64,000 nucleotides of DNA from Flavobacterium sp. (GCF_004295795.1 NZ_SEBR01000001.1:62001-126000); one strand, 5' to 3'; counted from the stretch's first letter, positions 28,600-37,073 are shown. The notes: generated from the letters alone by a model not told the origin. Made by a program: numbers and translations.

Positions 28600-28609
28600 A
28601 AATTGCTGT

Positions 28610-28963
28610 TTATTCGGTTTGGATTTTGTCGGCCGTTTTGTCGATTGCCTTGGCGGTAGATTTCGCACCTTTTTTAACGCCTTTCTTAGTGGCGTCGTAC
28701 CCTTTCTCTACACCTTTTTCTGTAGCGTCAGCTCCTTTTTTGACACCTTTTTTCGTGGCATCATATCCTTTTTCCACGCCTTTTTTCGTGGCGTCCGCGC
28801 CTTTCTTGACGCCTCTCTCGGTGGCATTTGCGGCTTTCTTGACGCCGGTTTCCGTTTTATCGGCGGCCTTTTCGACCTTCTGCTTTGCCGTTTCGGTCTT
28901 GGTTTCCTGAGCGGAAAGGCTGATGGCGAACAACAGCGCGACTCCCAATATCAAATTTTTCAT
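28610..28963 (-). CDS. Secreted 11-residue-repeat protein (LEA/synuclein-like), unknown function
   Basis: A 117-aa protein with a signal peptide (residues 1-19, LSAQ). From residue 31 to 107 it consists of seven consecutive 11-residue units of the form [KE]KG[AY]DAT[KE]KGV, for example units 53-63, 64-74, 75-85 and 86-96. Lys and Glu/Asp flank Ala/Val positions, as in the amphipathic 11-mers of group 3 LEA proteins, apolipoproteins and alpha-synuclein. This predicts a disordered or membrane-induced helix outside the cytoplasm. A role in desiccation or envelope-stress tolerance is only a guess. Confidence 0.8.
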   Translation of the reverse strand: MKNLILGVALLFAISLSAQETKTETAKQKVEKAADKTETGVKKAANATERGVKKGADATKKGVEKGYDATKKGVKKGADATEKGVEKGYDATKKGVKKGAKSTAKAIDKTADKIQTE

Positions 28964-29049
28964 GGTTCTGATTTTTATGTGTATTAAAGTTACCCAAAAC
29001 TTCCGGAGACGCGCTCCATTTTATTTTATCTTTAAGGAAAATCCCCAAA

Positions 29050-29847
29050 ATGAGACAATTGTTTTTGTTGCTTTTCTCGATTTCGCTTTTTTCACAAAGT
29101 CCAAATTTCAAGGTGATCGCGTTCTACACGGCCAAAAATGACTTGGCTCACGTGAGTTTTGTCGACGAAGCCAACAAGTGGTTTCCGCAAATTGCGAAAG
29201 CTTACAATTTTTCTTACGAATCCACTTCCGACTGGACAAAACTCAACTCCGAGAATCTCAAAAACTACAAAGTGGTAATATTTCTGGACACGCGTCCGGA
29301 ATTGCCCGAGCAGCGTTTAGCATTCGAAAACTACGTGAAAGCCGGAGGCGGATTTCTGGGTTTCCACTTTTCAGCTTTTGCCTTGGACGGATCGGAATTT
29401 CCAAACAATTGGCAGTGGTACAATAATGAGTTTTTGGGTTGCGGACAATATGTGAGCAATACCTGGCGTCCGACGTCGACGATTCTGAAAGTCGAAAAAC
29501 CTACGCATCCGGCGCTCAAAAATGTTCCGTCAATATTCGATTCCCAGCCCAACGAATGGTACAAATGGGAAAAAGATATGCGCTTGGACCCAAATATTGA
29601 AATACTGATTGCTATAGATCCAAAAAGTTTTCCTGTCGGGACCGGTCCAAAGCCGCATGAAATCTGGTCCGAGGGTTATTATCCGGTTTTTTGGACGAAC
29701 AAGAAATACAATATGGCTTATTGCAATATGGGTCATAACGATATGGATTATGACGGCGGAACGAATGCAACCCTGTCCAAAACCTTCGGCAATGTCAATC
29801 AAAATGCTTTAATAGTCAATACTTTGCTGTGGATCGGATCAAAGTGA
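29050..29847 (+). CDS. Secreted ThuA-like domain protein
   Basis: A 265-aa protein with a signal peptide (SLFSQ, about residue 16) and a ThuA-like glutamine-amidotransferase fold: KVIAFYTAKND, VVIFLDTRPEL, then GGGFLGFHFSA in the nucleophile-elbow region, and YNMAYCNMGHN near the C-terminus. No amidotransferase Cys-His-Glu triad is evident. ThuA-domain proteins in Bacteroidota are linked to trehalose or other sugar metabolism; the substrate here is unknown. It is divergent from the 11-mer repeat gene, with 86 bp between. Confidence 0.8.
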   Translation: MRQLFLLLFSISLFSQSPNFKVIAFYTAKNDLAHVSFVDEANKWFPQIAKAYNFSYESTSDWTKLNSENLKNYKVVIFLDTRPELPEQRLAFENYVKAGGGFLGFHFSAFALDGSEFPNNWQWYNNEFLGCGQYVSNTWRPTSTILKVEKPTHPALKNVPSIFDSQPNEWYKWEKDMRLDPNIEILIAIDPKSFPVGTGPKPHEIWSEGYYPVFWTNKKYNMAYCNMGHNDMDYDGGTNATLSKTFGNVNQNALIVNTLLWIGSK

Positions 29848-29937
29848 CAAATTCCGATTCTAATTAAAAGCCACCGTTTACTCAATTGTTGTAGCGATTT
29901 TCCTATCATGGTTTATATTTGGGAAAACCGACAACTC

Positions 29938-31659
29938 ATGAAAAAATCTTTACTCTGCCTATCACTTCTAGCCTCGATTTGCGTTTTCGCGCAAGACGAC
30001 CCGATTTTTCATTGGGCGAAATCTGTCGGCGCTGTCGGATTTGACAGTGCTTACGACTTAATTTCGGACGCTTCCGGAAATGTTTACACAGTCGGATCTT
30101 TCAATGCGACGGTCGATTTCGATCCCGGTTCAGGTACATCGAACCTGACACAAGCGGGATCTGCTCCGGACGGATTTATCCAGAAACTCGACAGTCAAGG
30201 CAACTTTGTTTGGGCAAAGCGAATAGGAGGAAATGGCGGAAACGGTGTTTTTGAAATTGATTTTGCGGCGAACGGCGACTTGATTTTGGCGGGAAGTTTT
30301 TTCGGAACGGTAGATTTTGATCCGAACGCCGGAACGTTCAATATGACTTCGATTCCATTGGCGAATCCCACTTTTTCCTCGACAGATGTTTTCGTCGTCA
30401 GACTTACTGCAGACGGAAATTTCGTTTGGGCGAAAAAAGTTGGCGGAAACGATTATGACGAGGTCATGGATATGAAAGTCGACGCAAACGGCGCTATTTT
30501 CGTAAGCGGATTCTTTCAGGGAACTTGCGATTTCGATCCGGGAACATCAAATTTTGCGCTTACATCGTCAGGTCCGCGAGACGCTTACATGCTAAAACTC
30601 GATCCGGACGGCAATTTCATTTGGGCAAAACGCTTCGGTGGCGCGAGCGAAACCCGAATCAATGCTTTCGATCTCGACAGCCAAGGCAATATTTTGGCAA
30701 CGGGAAATTTTTTCGGAGCGATCGATGTCGATCCAAGTGCCGCGACAGTTACGCTTCAGCCGAGTCCGGGCGACAATTTCGGACAGTTCAGCCAAGATGT
30801 TTTGTTGCTGAAACTCAATCCATCAGGCGACTACGTTTGGGCGGGGAAAATTGGAGGAACAATGTCCGAAGGTTGCTCCGCAATTGGAATCGGAGCCGAT
30901 GACAGCGTTTTCATCTCGGGAATTTTCGCCGGAAACAGCGACATGGATCCGGGTTCGGGACAGACGATTTTAGCTACGAATGGCAACGGCGGCGCGGTTT
31001 TTCTGATCAAATACAATTCGTCTGGACAATTGCAATGGGCGAAGCAAACGGGAACGGTTTTTAGTCCATCGGTGAATAATTTGCAAGTTACCGTCAGCGG
31101 AAAAATCTTGACTGGAGGAAATTATAATGGAAATTTCGCCTTCGCGACCGGATTTGATTTGCCTACAATAGGGAACGAAGACATGTTCATCGCGAGATTT
31201 GACCAATCCGGAACGCCAGAATGGGTACAATCGTTCGGCGGAAGCGGCGAAGACGTACTTCAGGCCTTCGAATATCGCGAAAGTGGCATTTGGAACATCG
31301 CCGGAAGTTTCAATGCAACCGTCGATTTCGATCCGTTTTCAAGCGTCCAAAATCTTACTTCGAACGGCGGTCACGACATTTTCACGCTAAAACTTGCGCC
31401 AGAATCGTTGAAAACATCAGACTTTTCAACAAATGAATCGTGGTCGGTTTATCCGAATCCGTCAAGCGGAAATGTCAATCTGCATTTCGACGAAGTTTTG
31501 TTCGGATCAAAAGTGGGAATTTATACCATTTTGGGTCAGACGATAGCCGAATTCCAAATCGGTCAAACCGAGAAAAATCTCAATCTCAAACCCGGAAACT
31601 ATCTGATAAAAATCGAAAATCAATCGACTTCAAACACCAAAAAGCTTATCGTTTTGTAA
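29938..31659 (+). CDS. T9SS-sorted SBBP-like repeat surface protein
   Basis: The 573-aa protein starts at MKKSLLC (29938) with a signal peptide ending FAQ. The body contains about eight beta-propeller-like units alternating VDFDPGxGxxNLT segments with GNFVWAKxxGG segments, rich in Asp/Gly. The last roughly 75 residues are a type A T9SS sorting domain: WSVYPNPSSGN, KVGIYTILGQTI, LKPGNYLIKI, TKKLIVL. It should cross the outer membrane by the type IX system and be anchored or released. Its ligand is unknown. Confidence 0.9.
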   Translation: MKKSLLCLSLLASICVFAQDDPIFHWAKSVGAVGFDSAYDLISDASGNVYTVGSFNATVDFDPGSGTSNLTQAGSAPDGFIQKLDSQGNFVWAKRIGGNGGNGVFEIDFAANGDLILAGSFFGTVDFDPNAGTFNMTSIPLANPTFSSTDVFVVRLTADGNFVWAKKVGGNDYDEVMDMKVDANGAIFVSGFFQGTCDFDPGTSNFALTSSGPRDAYMLKLDPDGNFIWAKRFGGASETRINAFDLDSQGNILATGNFFGAIDVDPSAATVTLQPSPGDNFGQFSQDVLLLKLNPSGDYVWAGKIGGTMSEGCSAIGIGADDSVFISGIFAGNSDMDPGSGQTILATNGNGGAVFLIKYNSSGQLQWAKQTGTVFSPSVNNLQVTVSGKILTGGNYNGNFAFATGFDLPTIGNEDMFIARFDQSGTPEWVQSFGGSGEDVLQAFEYRESGIWNIAGSFNATVDFDPFSSVQNLTSNGGHDIFTLKLAPESLKTSDFSTNESWSVYPNPSSGNVNLHFDEVLFGSKVGIYTILGQTIAEFQIGQTEKNLNLKPGNYLIKIENQSTSNTKKLIVL

Positions 31660-31710
31660 ATTGTACCGATAGGAATTTCAACTTTCCGTCGACTTATCAG
31701 ACAATTCAAA

Positions 31711-32679
31711 ATGGCACAAAAGATATTTCACGACTTCGATTTTTCAGATTTTTGGGACGATGACGAGTATTCCAAATCTGAATTCCAGGACGAAACGCCA
31801 AGCGACGAACTTATCGCTTCAATCGAGACCGAACTTGGCTATAAATTGCCAGAGTCGTACATCGAATTGATGAAATCGCACAACGGCGGAATTACAAATC
31901 CCGACTGTTTTCCTACAGACGAACACACGTCTTGGGCCGAAGATCACGTGGCGATAAACGGCATTATGGGAATCGGACGCGAGAAAACCTATTCGCTCTG
32001 CGGTAATTTGGGAAGCCAATTCATGATCGACGAATGGGGTTATCCTGACACCGGCGTTTACATTTGCGACTGTCCGTCGGCGGGTCACGACATGGTGATG
32101 CTCGATTATTCGAATTGCGGAAAAGGCGGTGAACCCGAAGTTTTCCATGTCGATCAGGAATCAGATTACAAAAAGACGTTTTTGGCAAAGGATTTCGAGA
32201 CGTTCATTCGCGGACTTGTGCGTTCGGACGTTTACGATACGTCGGAACAGGACTTGGCCGACAAGCTCAAACAACTGGAAAACGGACTATTTTCGGACAC
32301 TTTACAGGAATATTTCAAGAAAGATACATCGGTTGATTTCGACAAGATACTCAGGAATTTGTTTTTGGAACTTTCTCGGGAAAAAGGCTATTTCGCGCTT
32401 CATGCCGACGAGCTTTCGTATTTGGCTTACGACATCCAATTCTATCTTTTGAGTCTGAATAAGACTATCAGGTCAAAAGAACTATTCGTCAAGGAATATT
32501 TGCCGATGGTCGCTTTGGCAACTGCCGAAATCTCGACCGGCGGTTATGCCGATTTCTTTTCGGAATGGTTCGACCAAAGACGTAATTCGAGAAAAATAGC
32601 GAAGAAACTATTTGGCGGATTTTACTTTACGAACGATTTCAAGCGGGAACTTTTCGGTAAAATGAAGCGATATGAGTGA
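31711..32679 (+). CDS. SMI1/KNR4 (SUKH) domain protein
   Basis: A 322-aa protein with no signal peptide. Residues about 25-170 form a SUKH domain: IETELGYKLPESYIELMKSH, NGGI, then WGYPDTGVYICDCPSAGHDM and FETFIRGLV. The C-terminal 150 residues are helical, acidic and unassigned. SUKH proteins often serve as immunity proteins to polymorphic or contact-dependent toxins, but some are housekeeping. No toxin gene adjoins it, so an orphan immunity role is only possible. Confidence 0.82.
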   Translation: MAQKIFHDFDFSDFWDDDEYSKSEFQDETPSDELIASIETELGYKLPESYIELMKSHNGGITNPDCFPTDEHTSWAEDHVAINGIMGIGREKTYSLCGNLGSQFMIDEWGYPDTGVYICDCPSAGHDMVMLDYSNCGKGGEPEVFHVDQESDYKKTFLAKDFETFIRGLVRSDVYDTSEQDLADKLKQLENGLFSDTLQEYFKKDTSVDFDKILRNLFLELSREKGYFALHADELSYLAYDIQFYLLSLNKTIRSKELFVKEYLPMVALATAEISTGGYADFFSEWFDQRRNSRKIAKKLFGGFYFTNDFKRELFGKMKRYE

Positions 32680-32776
32680 TGATAATTTTGTGATCTGAGT
32701 TGAATTGGCGATGCCGAAATCATTTGTTCACTTAGCTTTCCTTGCGATTCAAATCCACTGTTTTTTGACGACTTCC

Positions 32777-32809
32777 AGACCTAACAAATCTCGAAGATTT
32801 GTTAGGTCT
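32777..32809. repeat. Dispersed palindrome, AGACCTAACA family (copy 1)
   Basis: AGACCTAACAAATCT (32777-32791) and AGATTTGTTAGGTCT (32795-32809) are perfect 15-bp inverted arms around a CGA loop. The same arm core recurs at 51024 and 53886. It lies in the 345-bp gap 32680-33024, which has no gene but also holds a TTACAG motif and a terminator. Confidence 0.85.
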
Positions 32810-32840
32810 TGGAAAGTTCGGTTTTTCGACAGACATTTCA

Positions 32841-32868
32841 TTACAGAAAAACTGTAAATTTTGTTAAA
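32841..32868 (+). repeat. Composite motif TTACAG-N5-CTGTAA-N4-TGTTAAA (copy 1)
   Basis: TTACAGAAAAACTGTAA (32841-32857) is followed after exactly 4 bases by TGTTAAA (32862-32868). It lies 31 bp past the AGACCTAACA palindrome. Three further copies with identical spacing are at 49111, 51089 and 54076. Confidence 0.7.
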
Positions 32869-32971
32869 ATCCAACAGAAAAAATCAACGCTGGCATCGAC
32901 AAAACAACCAATAGAACGCAAAGTCAGTTCTGAAAAAAATCTCAAAACGAAATCACGAATTTTTATCCAAT

Positions 32972-32998
32972 AAAAAAACCGCCTCGTAAAAAGCGGTT
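32972..32998 (-). terminator. Terminator of the 33025-33507 gene
   Basis: On the minus strand AACCGC and GCGGTT pair around a 10-base loop, followed by a run of seven T. It lies 27 bp past the lipoprotein stop codon. Confidence 0.75.
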
Positions 32999-33024
32999 CT
33001 CAGGGATAGGTTATTGTGGTAGAT

Positions 33025-33507
33025 TTATTTCGAGTCGTCAGGCGTTTGTATGTCTCTGATGCACACATATTTGCCATTGCGTTTTTCGAAAACGGAGAAA
33101 TAATTACCGCTTCCGTAATTGATTCCTTTCGGGTCGGAAATTTTGTAGTGACCAATCTCAATCACCTGCGTTCCATCGCCAGACGGAAAAACTTCCCTTA
33201 CCGTATATTTTATCCCGGCGCGCTTCGGAAAACCTTTCGAAAGATCCTCCATGCTTTCGCGAATCTCGAGACTTCCGTGCAACGGCTGCGAATTGCTGTC
33301 GTAGCTCACGGCATCGTCGGCGTAATATTTCATGATCGAATCGACATTCTTCGAATTCACGTTTTTGGCATAATTGTCCTCGAGTTCCTGAATTTCAACT
33401 TTCAGGGCCGCGAGTTCGTCCGCGCCCAAAGTCGTGCGTTCGACAGGCTTTTCACAATTCAGGAAAACTACGACCGAAGCGATAAGGAGTAGCGATCTGA
33501 TTTTCAT
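33025..33507 (-). CDS. NTF2-like (DUF4440/SnoaL-type) lipoprotein, paralogue A
   Basis: The 160-aa protein starts at MKIRSLLL (33507). The signal peptide ends in a lipobox (FLNC, Cys at about residue 18), so it is probably lipid-anchored in the periplasm or outer membrane. The body is an NTF2-like cone fold: a long helix with LEDNYAKNVNSKNVDSIMKY, then YADDAVSYDSN and the closing strands FSVFEKRNGKYVCIRD. Such domains bind small ligands or act as isomerases or dehydratases; no catalytic residues are certain. It is highly similar to the gene just upstream. Confidence 0.82.
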   Translation of the reverse strand: MKIRSLLLIASVVVFLNCEKPVERTTLGADELAALKVEIQELEDNYAKNVNSKNVDSIMKYYADDAVSYDSNSQPLHGSLEIRESMEDLSKGFPKRAGIKYTVREVFPSGDGTQVIEIGHYKISDPKGINYGSGNYFSVFEKRNGKYVCIRDIQTPDDSK

Positions 33508-33591
33508 GGCAATTCGTTTGTGCGAAGTTACTCCAACAAAAAAGCGCCTGAAAACGCGGCGCTTATGAGTTTGTAACAATGATATTAACAT

Positions 33592-34089
33592 TTATGGTTT
33601 TTTCTGTGTTTTTGGAGTGTCAGGTGTTTGCATATCTCGGATACACACGTATTTTCCGCCCCTTTTCTCGAAAAGGGAGAAGTAATTTCCGCTTCCGAAG
33701 GCAATTCCGGCCTCATCTTTCATTTCGTATCGGCCAATTTCAACGACTTGGAACTTATCGCCCGAAGGTAAAACTTCTTGAACGGTGAATGTGATTTGGG
33801 CGGTTTTCGGAAAATCGGTAGACAAACGGCGAATGTCGGTGCGAATTGCGTCTTTTCCCTTTAACGGCGGACCGTCAGAGTTGTAACTGATCGCATCTTC
33901 GGCATAATATTTCATGATTTCCGAAGTGTTGTTCTCGTTCACGGCCTTGGCGTAAGCGTTCTCCAAATCTTGGATTTCGCCTTTGATCTCGTCCGTTTCA
34001 GCTGATGAAATCTCGTCGCGTTCCGAAGGTTTCGAGCAAGAAACTCCAAGAACGGCGATGGCGAGCAAAAAGTAAGATGTGATTTTCAT
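33592..34089 (-). CDS. NTF2-like (DUF4440/SnoaL-type) lipoprotein, paralogue B
   Basis: The 165-aa protein has a lipobox (LGVSC, Cys at about 18) and the same NTF2-like layout as its neighbour: LENAYAKAVNENNTSEIMKY, YAEDAISYNSDGPPLKG, and FSLFEKRGGKYVCIRDMQTP. The two are a tandem duplication 84 bp apart, and most of the conserved core is identical or conservatively changed. They probably form one transcript read toward the terminator at 32972. Confidence 0.83.
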   Translation of the reverse strand: MKITSYFLLAIAVLGVSCSKPSERDEISSAETDEIKGEIQDLENAYAKAVNENNTSEIMKYYAEDAISYNSDGPPLKGKDAIRTDIRRLSTDFPKTAQITFTVQEVLPSGDKFQVVEIGRYEMKDEAGIAFGSGNYFSLFEKRGGKYVCIRDMQTPDTPKTQKKP

Positions 34090-34242
34090 ATCATAGGATT
34101 TTTGGGATTTGTTAAAATTAGGCCGTCCGCATTCGAAATTCCTTATAGCATTTTCTTCCGATCTTGTAAAGTCTGCCGTTTTTGGTTTCGCCGATATGAT
34201 GCTGATTTTGGAAATCGTAACTTCAGTAGAAATTTACATCTG

Positions 34243-34737
34243 ATGAAAAAATTCCTTGCAATCACCTTTTTAGTTCTGGCAACAATTTCCGCATCGGCAC
34301 AAAAAAAGCAACACACGAAAGTTCCCGAAGGTTTTCTGATGGTTTTGGAACAAGGCGACGACATCTTGAAAAAGCTGGAAGATTTCGCTTTGGCAGAAAA
34401 GATTCCGTCGGCAAATTTCACAGGAATGGGCTTTGTAAATATGAAATTCGGCTATTTCAATTTTGACAAGAAAGAATACGAGCCCAAACAATTCAACGAC
34501 GTCGAGCTCGCTGCGATGCAAGGAACGATTGCGTGGCAAAAAGGGAAAATCTCGATTCACGCTCACGGCGTCGTCACTGACCGAAATTTCCAGGCTTTCG
34601 GCGGACATATTCTAGAAGGAAAAGTCGGAAAAGGCACGCTCGAAATCATGATTTTCGTGCACGACCGAAAGTTCGAGCGCGTGAAAGACGAGACGAAAGG
34701 CTTTAATGTTCTTTGTTTGGAAAATTGTCCGAAGTGA
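34243..34737 (+). CDS. Secreted PPC/DUF296-domain protein
   Basis: The 164-aa protein starts at MKKFLAIT (34243); the longer in-frame reading upstream has no family match. A signal peptide ends near SASAQ. The rest is a PPC (plants-and-prokaryotes-conserved, DUF296) domain with SANFTGMGFV, the ISIHAHGVV metal-binding-like segment and FGGHILEG. PPC domains trimerise, and in plants accompany AT-hooks. Bacterial members are mostly cytoplasmic, so export is noteworthy. Function is unknown. Confidence 0.8.
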   Translation: MKKFLAITFLVLATISASAQKKQHTKVPEGFLMVLEQGDDILKKLEDFALAEKIPSANFTGMGFVNMKFGYFNFDKKEYEPKQFNDVELAAMQGTIAWQKGKISIHAHGVVTDRNFQAFGGHILEGKVGKGTLEIMIFVHDRKFERVKDETKGFNVLCLENCPK

Positions 34738-34778
34738 CTTTAGAGTTCATTAATCAACCCTGTCACCCCTTTAGAACC

Positions 34779-34820
34779 GACAGGTCTTAAACCTGTCAGG
34801 TCTTTAGAGGTGACAGGTCT
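34779..34820. repeat. ACCTGTC-type palindromic repeat (reverse orientation)
   Basis: GACAGGT (34779-34785) and ACCTGTC (34791-34797) form a hairpin, followed by GGTCT and a GGTGACAGGTCT block. The reverse complement of the whole 42-bp stretch matches 59116-59155 closely, so it is one dispersed element in two orientations. It lies between the PPC gene and the LytTR regulator. Confidence 0.6.
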
Positions 34821-34881
34821 AAAATTTCGTAACGGAAATCGAGTGGAAATAATCCGAAAAAAATCCAACTCAAAATAAAAC

Positions 34882-35574
34882 TCAACGCAACCGTTCGGCC
34901 AATTCGCGCCTATAAGTGATTCCAACAGGAATTTTTTCCTCCAGAATAGAAACAGTATCGCGATCGTGCGACTCGATTTTCTGCAATGAAACGATGTACG
35001 ATTTGTGCACGCGCATGAATCTGTCCGAGGGTAAACTGTGCTCGAGCTCGTTCGTGGTAATCGTCGCAAGCCACGTTTTTTGAGGCGTAAAAATCTTCAC
35101 GTAATTGCCGTAACTCTGGGCGTAAAGGAAATCGTCGAGCGCGATATTTTCGAAATGACTGTCGACTTTTACCGAGACATGGCTTTGGGTCGAAGGCGTT
35201 TCGATCTGTTTCGGATACATCTCGAAAAATCGGGCAATGGCTTTCTCGAACCTCGGATGAAAAATCGGCTTCAACAAATAGTCGATCACGCCAAAATCGT
35301 AGCTTTCCAAAGCAAATTCAGAATAAGCCGTCGTAAGGATCGTGCGCGGCGGATTTTCGAGCTGCTGCAACAATTCCAAACCTGTCAATTCGGGCATGTC
35401 GATGTCCAAAAACATCAAGTCGACTTGGTTTTTCGCGAGATATTCCGCGGCTTCAAAACCGTTGAAACACTTGTGGGCAAGCTTCAGTTTCGGATTTTGT
35501 CCGATGTATTTCTCGAGCACATAATGCGCCGCGGGTTCGTCATCGACGATTAGACACAGTCGCTCGGCTGGCAT
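34882..35574 (-). CDS. LytTR-family response regulator
   Basis: A 230-aa protein with an N-terminal receiver domain (IVDDEP; phosphoacceptor D57 in MFLDIDMP; TTAYSE; K in DYLLKPI) and a C-terminal LytTR DNA-binding domain (about 130-230) with RVHKSYIVSLQKI. Its start overlaps the kinase gene by 25 bp, so the two are translated from one message. Target genes are not evident. Confidence 0.93.
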   Translation of the reverse strand: MPAERLCLIVDDEPAAHYVLEKYIGQNPKLKLAHKCFNGFEAAEYLAKNQVDLMFLDIDMPELTGLELLQQLENPPRTILTTAYSEFALESYDFGVIDYLLKPIFHPRFEKAIARFFEMYPKQIETPSTQSHVSVKVDSHFENIALDDFLYAQSYGNYVKIFTPQKTWLATITTNELEHSLPSDRFMRVHKSYIVSLQKIESHDRDTVSILEEKIPVGITYRRELAERLR

Positions 35575-36605
35575 GATGCGATTTTTTTGAGTTGGATTTG
35601 GAGCGCGACGACGAAATTTCCGTTGGTCTCGGAGATCGAAAGATCGTGTTTTCCGGCGTAAAGCAATTTGAGGCGTTCGGTCGTATTGGCAACTCCGATC
35701 TTGGTCGAGACGACTTGCGACTTTTTCTCGGGAATCGAGTTTTCAAGCCTGAAATCCAAAAGTCCGTCCTCGACTTTTATCGAGAGGTTCACGAAGCAGC
35801 TCTCGATTGTGCCCGTTCCGTGTTTGAACGCGTTCTCGATGAAGTTGATGAGCAACATCGGAGCGATTTTGTAGCCGTTTTCGTTATCGGTTTTATAGTC
35901 GAAATTGATGTCGCATCGGTAACCCAAACGTTCGCGTTCGAGCTCGATATAACTCGTGATGAACTCGATTTCCTCTTCCAAAGTCACGTTTTGGCGTTGG
36001 TCGCTTTCGATTTGGTAGCGCAAAAGCTGGCTCATTTTCATGATCAGATCGCTCGTCCTTTCCGGATATTGGAGCGAAATTCCATAAAGCGTATTGAAAG
36101 TATTGAACAGGAAATGCGGATTTAGCTGGCTGCGAAGCGCTTTTAACTGCATTTGGCTGAACAACATTTCGGCGTCCTGTTGGCGTTTTTGCTCGCGATA
36201 GAGTTTCATCATCACCGTCGGACCCAAATAAAGGATCAAAGTTCCGGACAATGAAGCGATCTGGTAAACGAAACCTTTCTGGTAACACGGATAATTGTCG
36301 AGTCGCGGCAAAAAGTTCGACGCGATTTCGTAAATGATGCCCGTCCAAACCAAAATCATCGCGATACTCAACGCGAAATAGGTGAGCGGACGCTGTTTTT
36401 CGAGCAATGTCGGAAGTAGGAAAAACCGGTTGGTCTGAGCGTGCGCATACAACAAACTAAAATACGTCAAAGCCGCGGCCACAGACGTTCCCGAAGCATA
36501 TTCGATCCAGTCGTTCTTAAGCAAATGAATAGTAAGCATGAAACCGAAAATCGCGATTTCCTGAAACCATTTGTTGTCGAGAACAGAGGTTATGCGTTTG
36601 GTCAT
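35550..36605 (-). CDS. LytS-type sensor histidine kinase
   Basis: A 351-aa protein with four hydrophobic segments in residues 15-135, then a His_kinase domain: LRSQLNPHFLFNTFNTLYG with phosphorylated H164, and an HATPase with LLINFIENAFKHG (N-box) and GVANTTERLKLLY. It lacks a clear sensory domain outside the membrane. It forms a two-component pair with the overlapping LytTR regulator. Confidence 0.92.
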   Translation of the reverse strand: MTKRITSVLDNKWFQEIAIFGFMLTIHLLKNDWIEYASGTSVAAALTYFSLLYAHAQTNRFFLLPTLLEKQRPLTYFALSIAMILVWTGIIYEIASNFLPRLDNYPCYQKGFVYQIASLSGTLILYLGPTVMMKLYREQKRQQDAEMLFSQMQLKALRSQLNPHFLFNTFNTLYGISLQYPERTSDLIMKMSQLLRYQIESDQRQNVTLEEEIEFITSYIELERERLGYRCDINFDYKTDNENGYKIAPMLLINFIENAFKHGTGTIESCFVNLSIKVEDGLLDFRLENSIPEKKSQVVSTKIGVANTTERLKLLYAGKHDLSISETNGNFVVALQIQLKKIASCQPSDCV

Positions 36606-36814
36606 TTTTAAAACTTCAACGTTTGTTATTCGTTAATCGTTATTCAACATTCAGACGTCGAATTGAACGATAAGTAAGTTGGCAAAGGTCGAGTAATTTA
36701 CGCAATCGATGGATTTTTTATGATGAATGCAATTTGTCAAGGTGTGAAGTTTTGGACGACGAATAGATGAATATGCAGGTTTTTTTGACCGACGAATGGA
36801 AAATAGTTGGTACT

Positions 36815-37073
36815 GAAGTTTTTTGGACAACGAACCGATGAAAAACGAAAGTTGAAGTTTTTTGAATGATGAGCCGACGAACAACGAATAACGAATGTTG
36901 AAGTTTTTTGAACGACGAACCGATGAACAACGAATAACGAATGTTGAAATTTTTTGAACGATGAACCGACGAACAACGAAGACGATGAACCGACGAACAA
37001 CGAATAACGAATGTCGAAGTTTTTTGAACGATGAACCGATGAACAACGAATAACGAATGTTGAAGTATTTCAA
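36815..37073. repeat. 46-bp tandem repeat array
   Basis: Units start at 36815 (degenerate), 36854, 36900, 36946, 37016 and 37062 (degenerate). Complete units are 46 bp, of the form GAAGTTTTTTGAACGA followed by CGAACCGATGAACAACGAAT and AACGAATGTT. The 36946 unit is 70 bp because of an internal 24-bp duplication. An inverted partial copy occurs at about 36612-36652. The period is not a multiple of 3, so the long minus-strand readings across it are artefacts. The whole gap 36606-37164 has no convincing gene. Confidence 0.85.

Noticed and set aside
28493..28987. Phe/Leu-rich plus-strand frames opposite the 11-mer repeat gene
   Set aside because: The minus-strand gene has a signal peptide, regular 11-residue repeats and a terminator. 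The plus-strand reading is its antisense shadow.
36815..37073. Possible CRISPR array
   Set aside because: Units are contiguous without unique spacers, and no cas genes are in the window.
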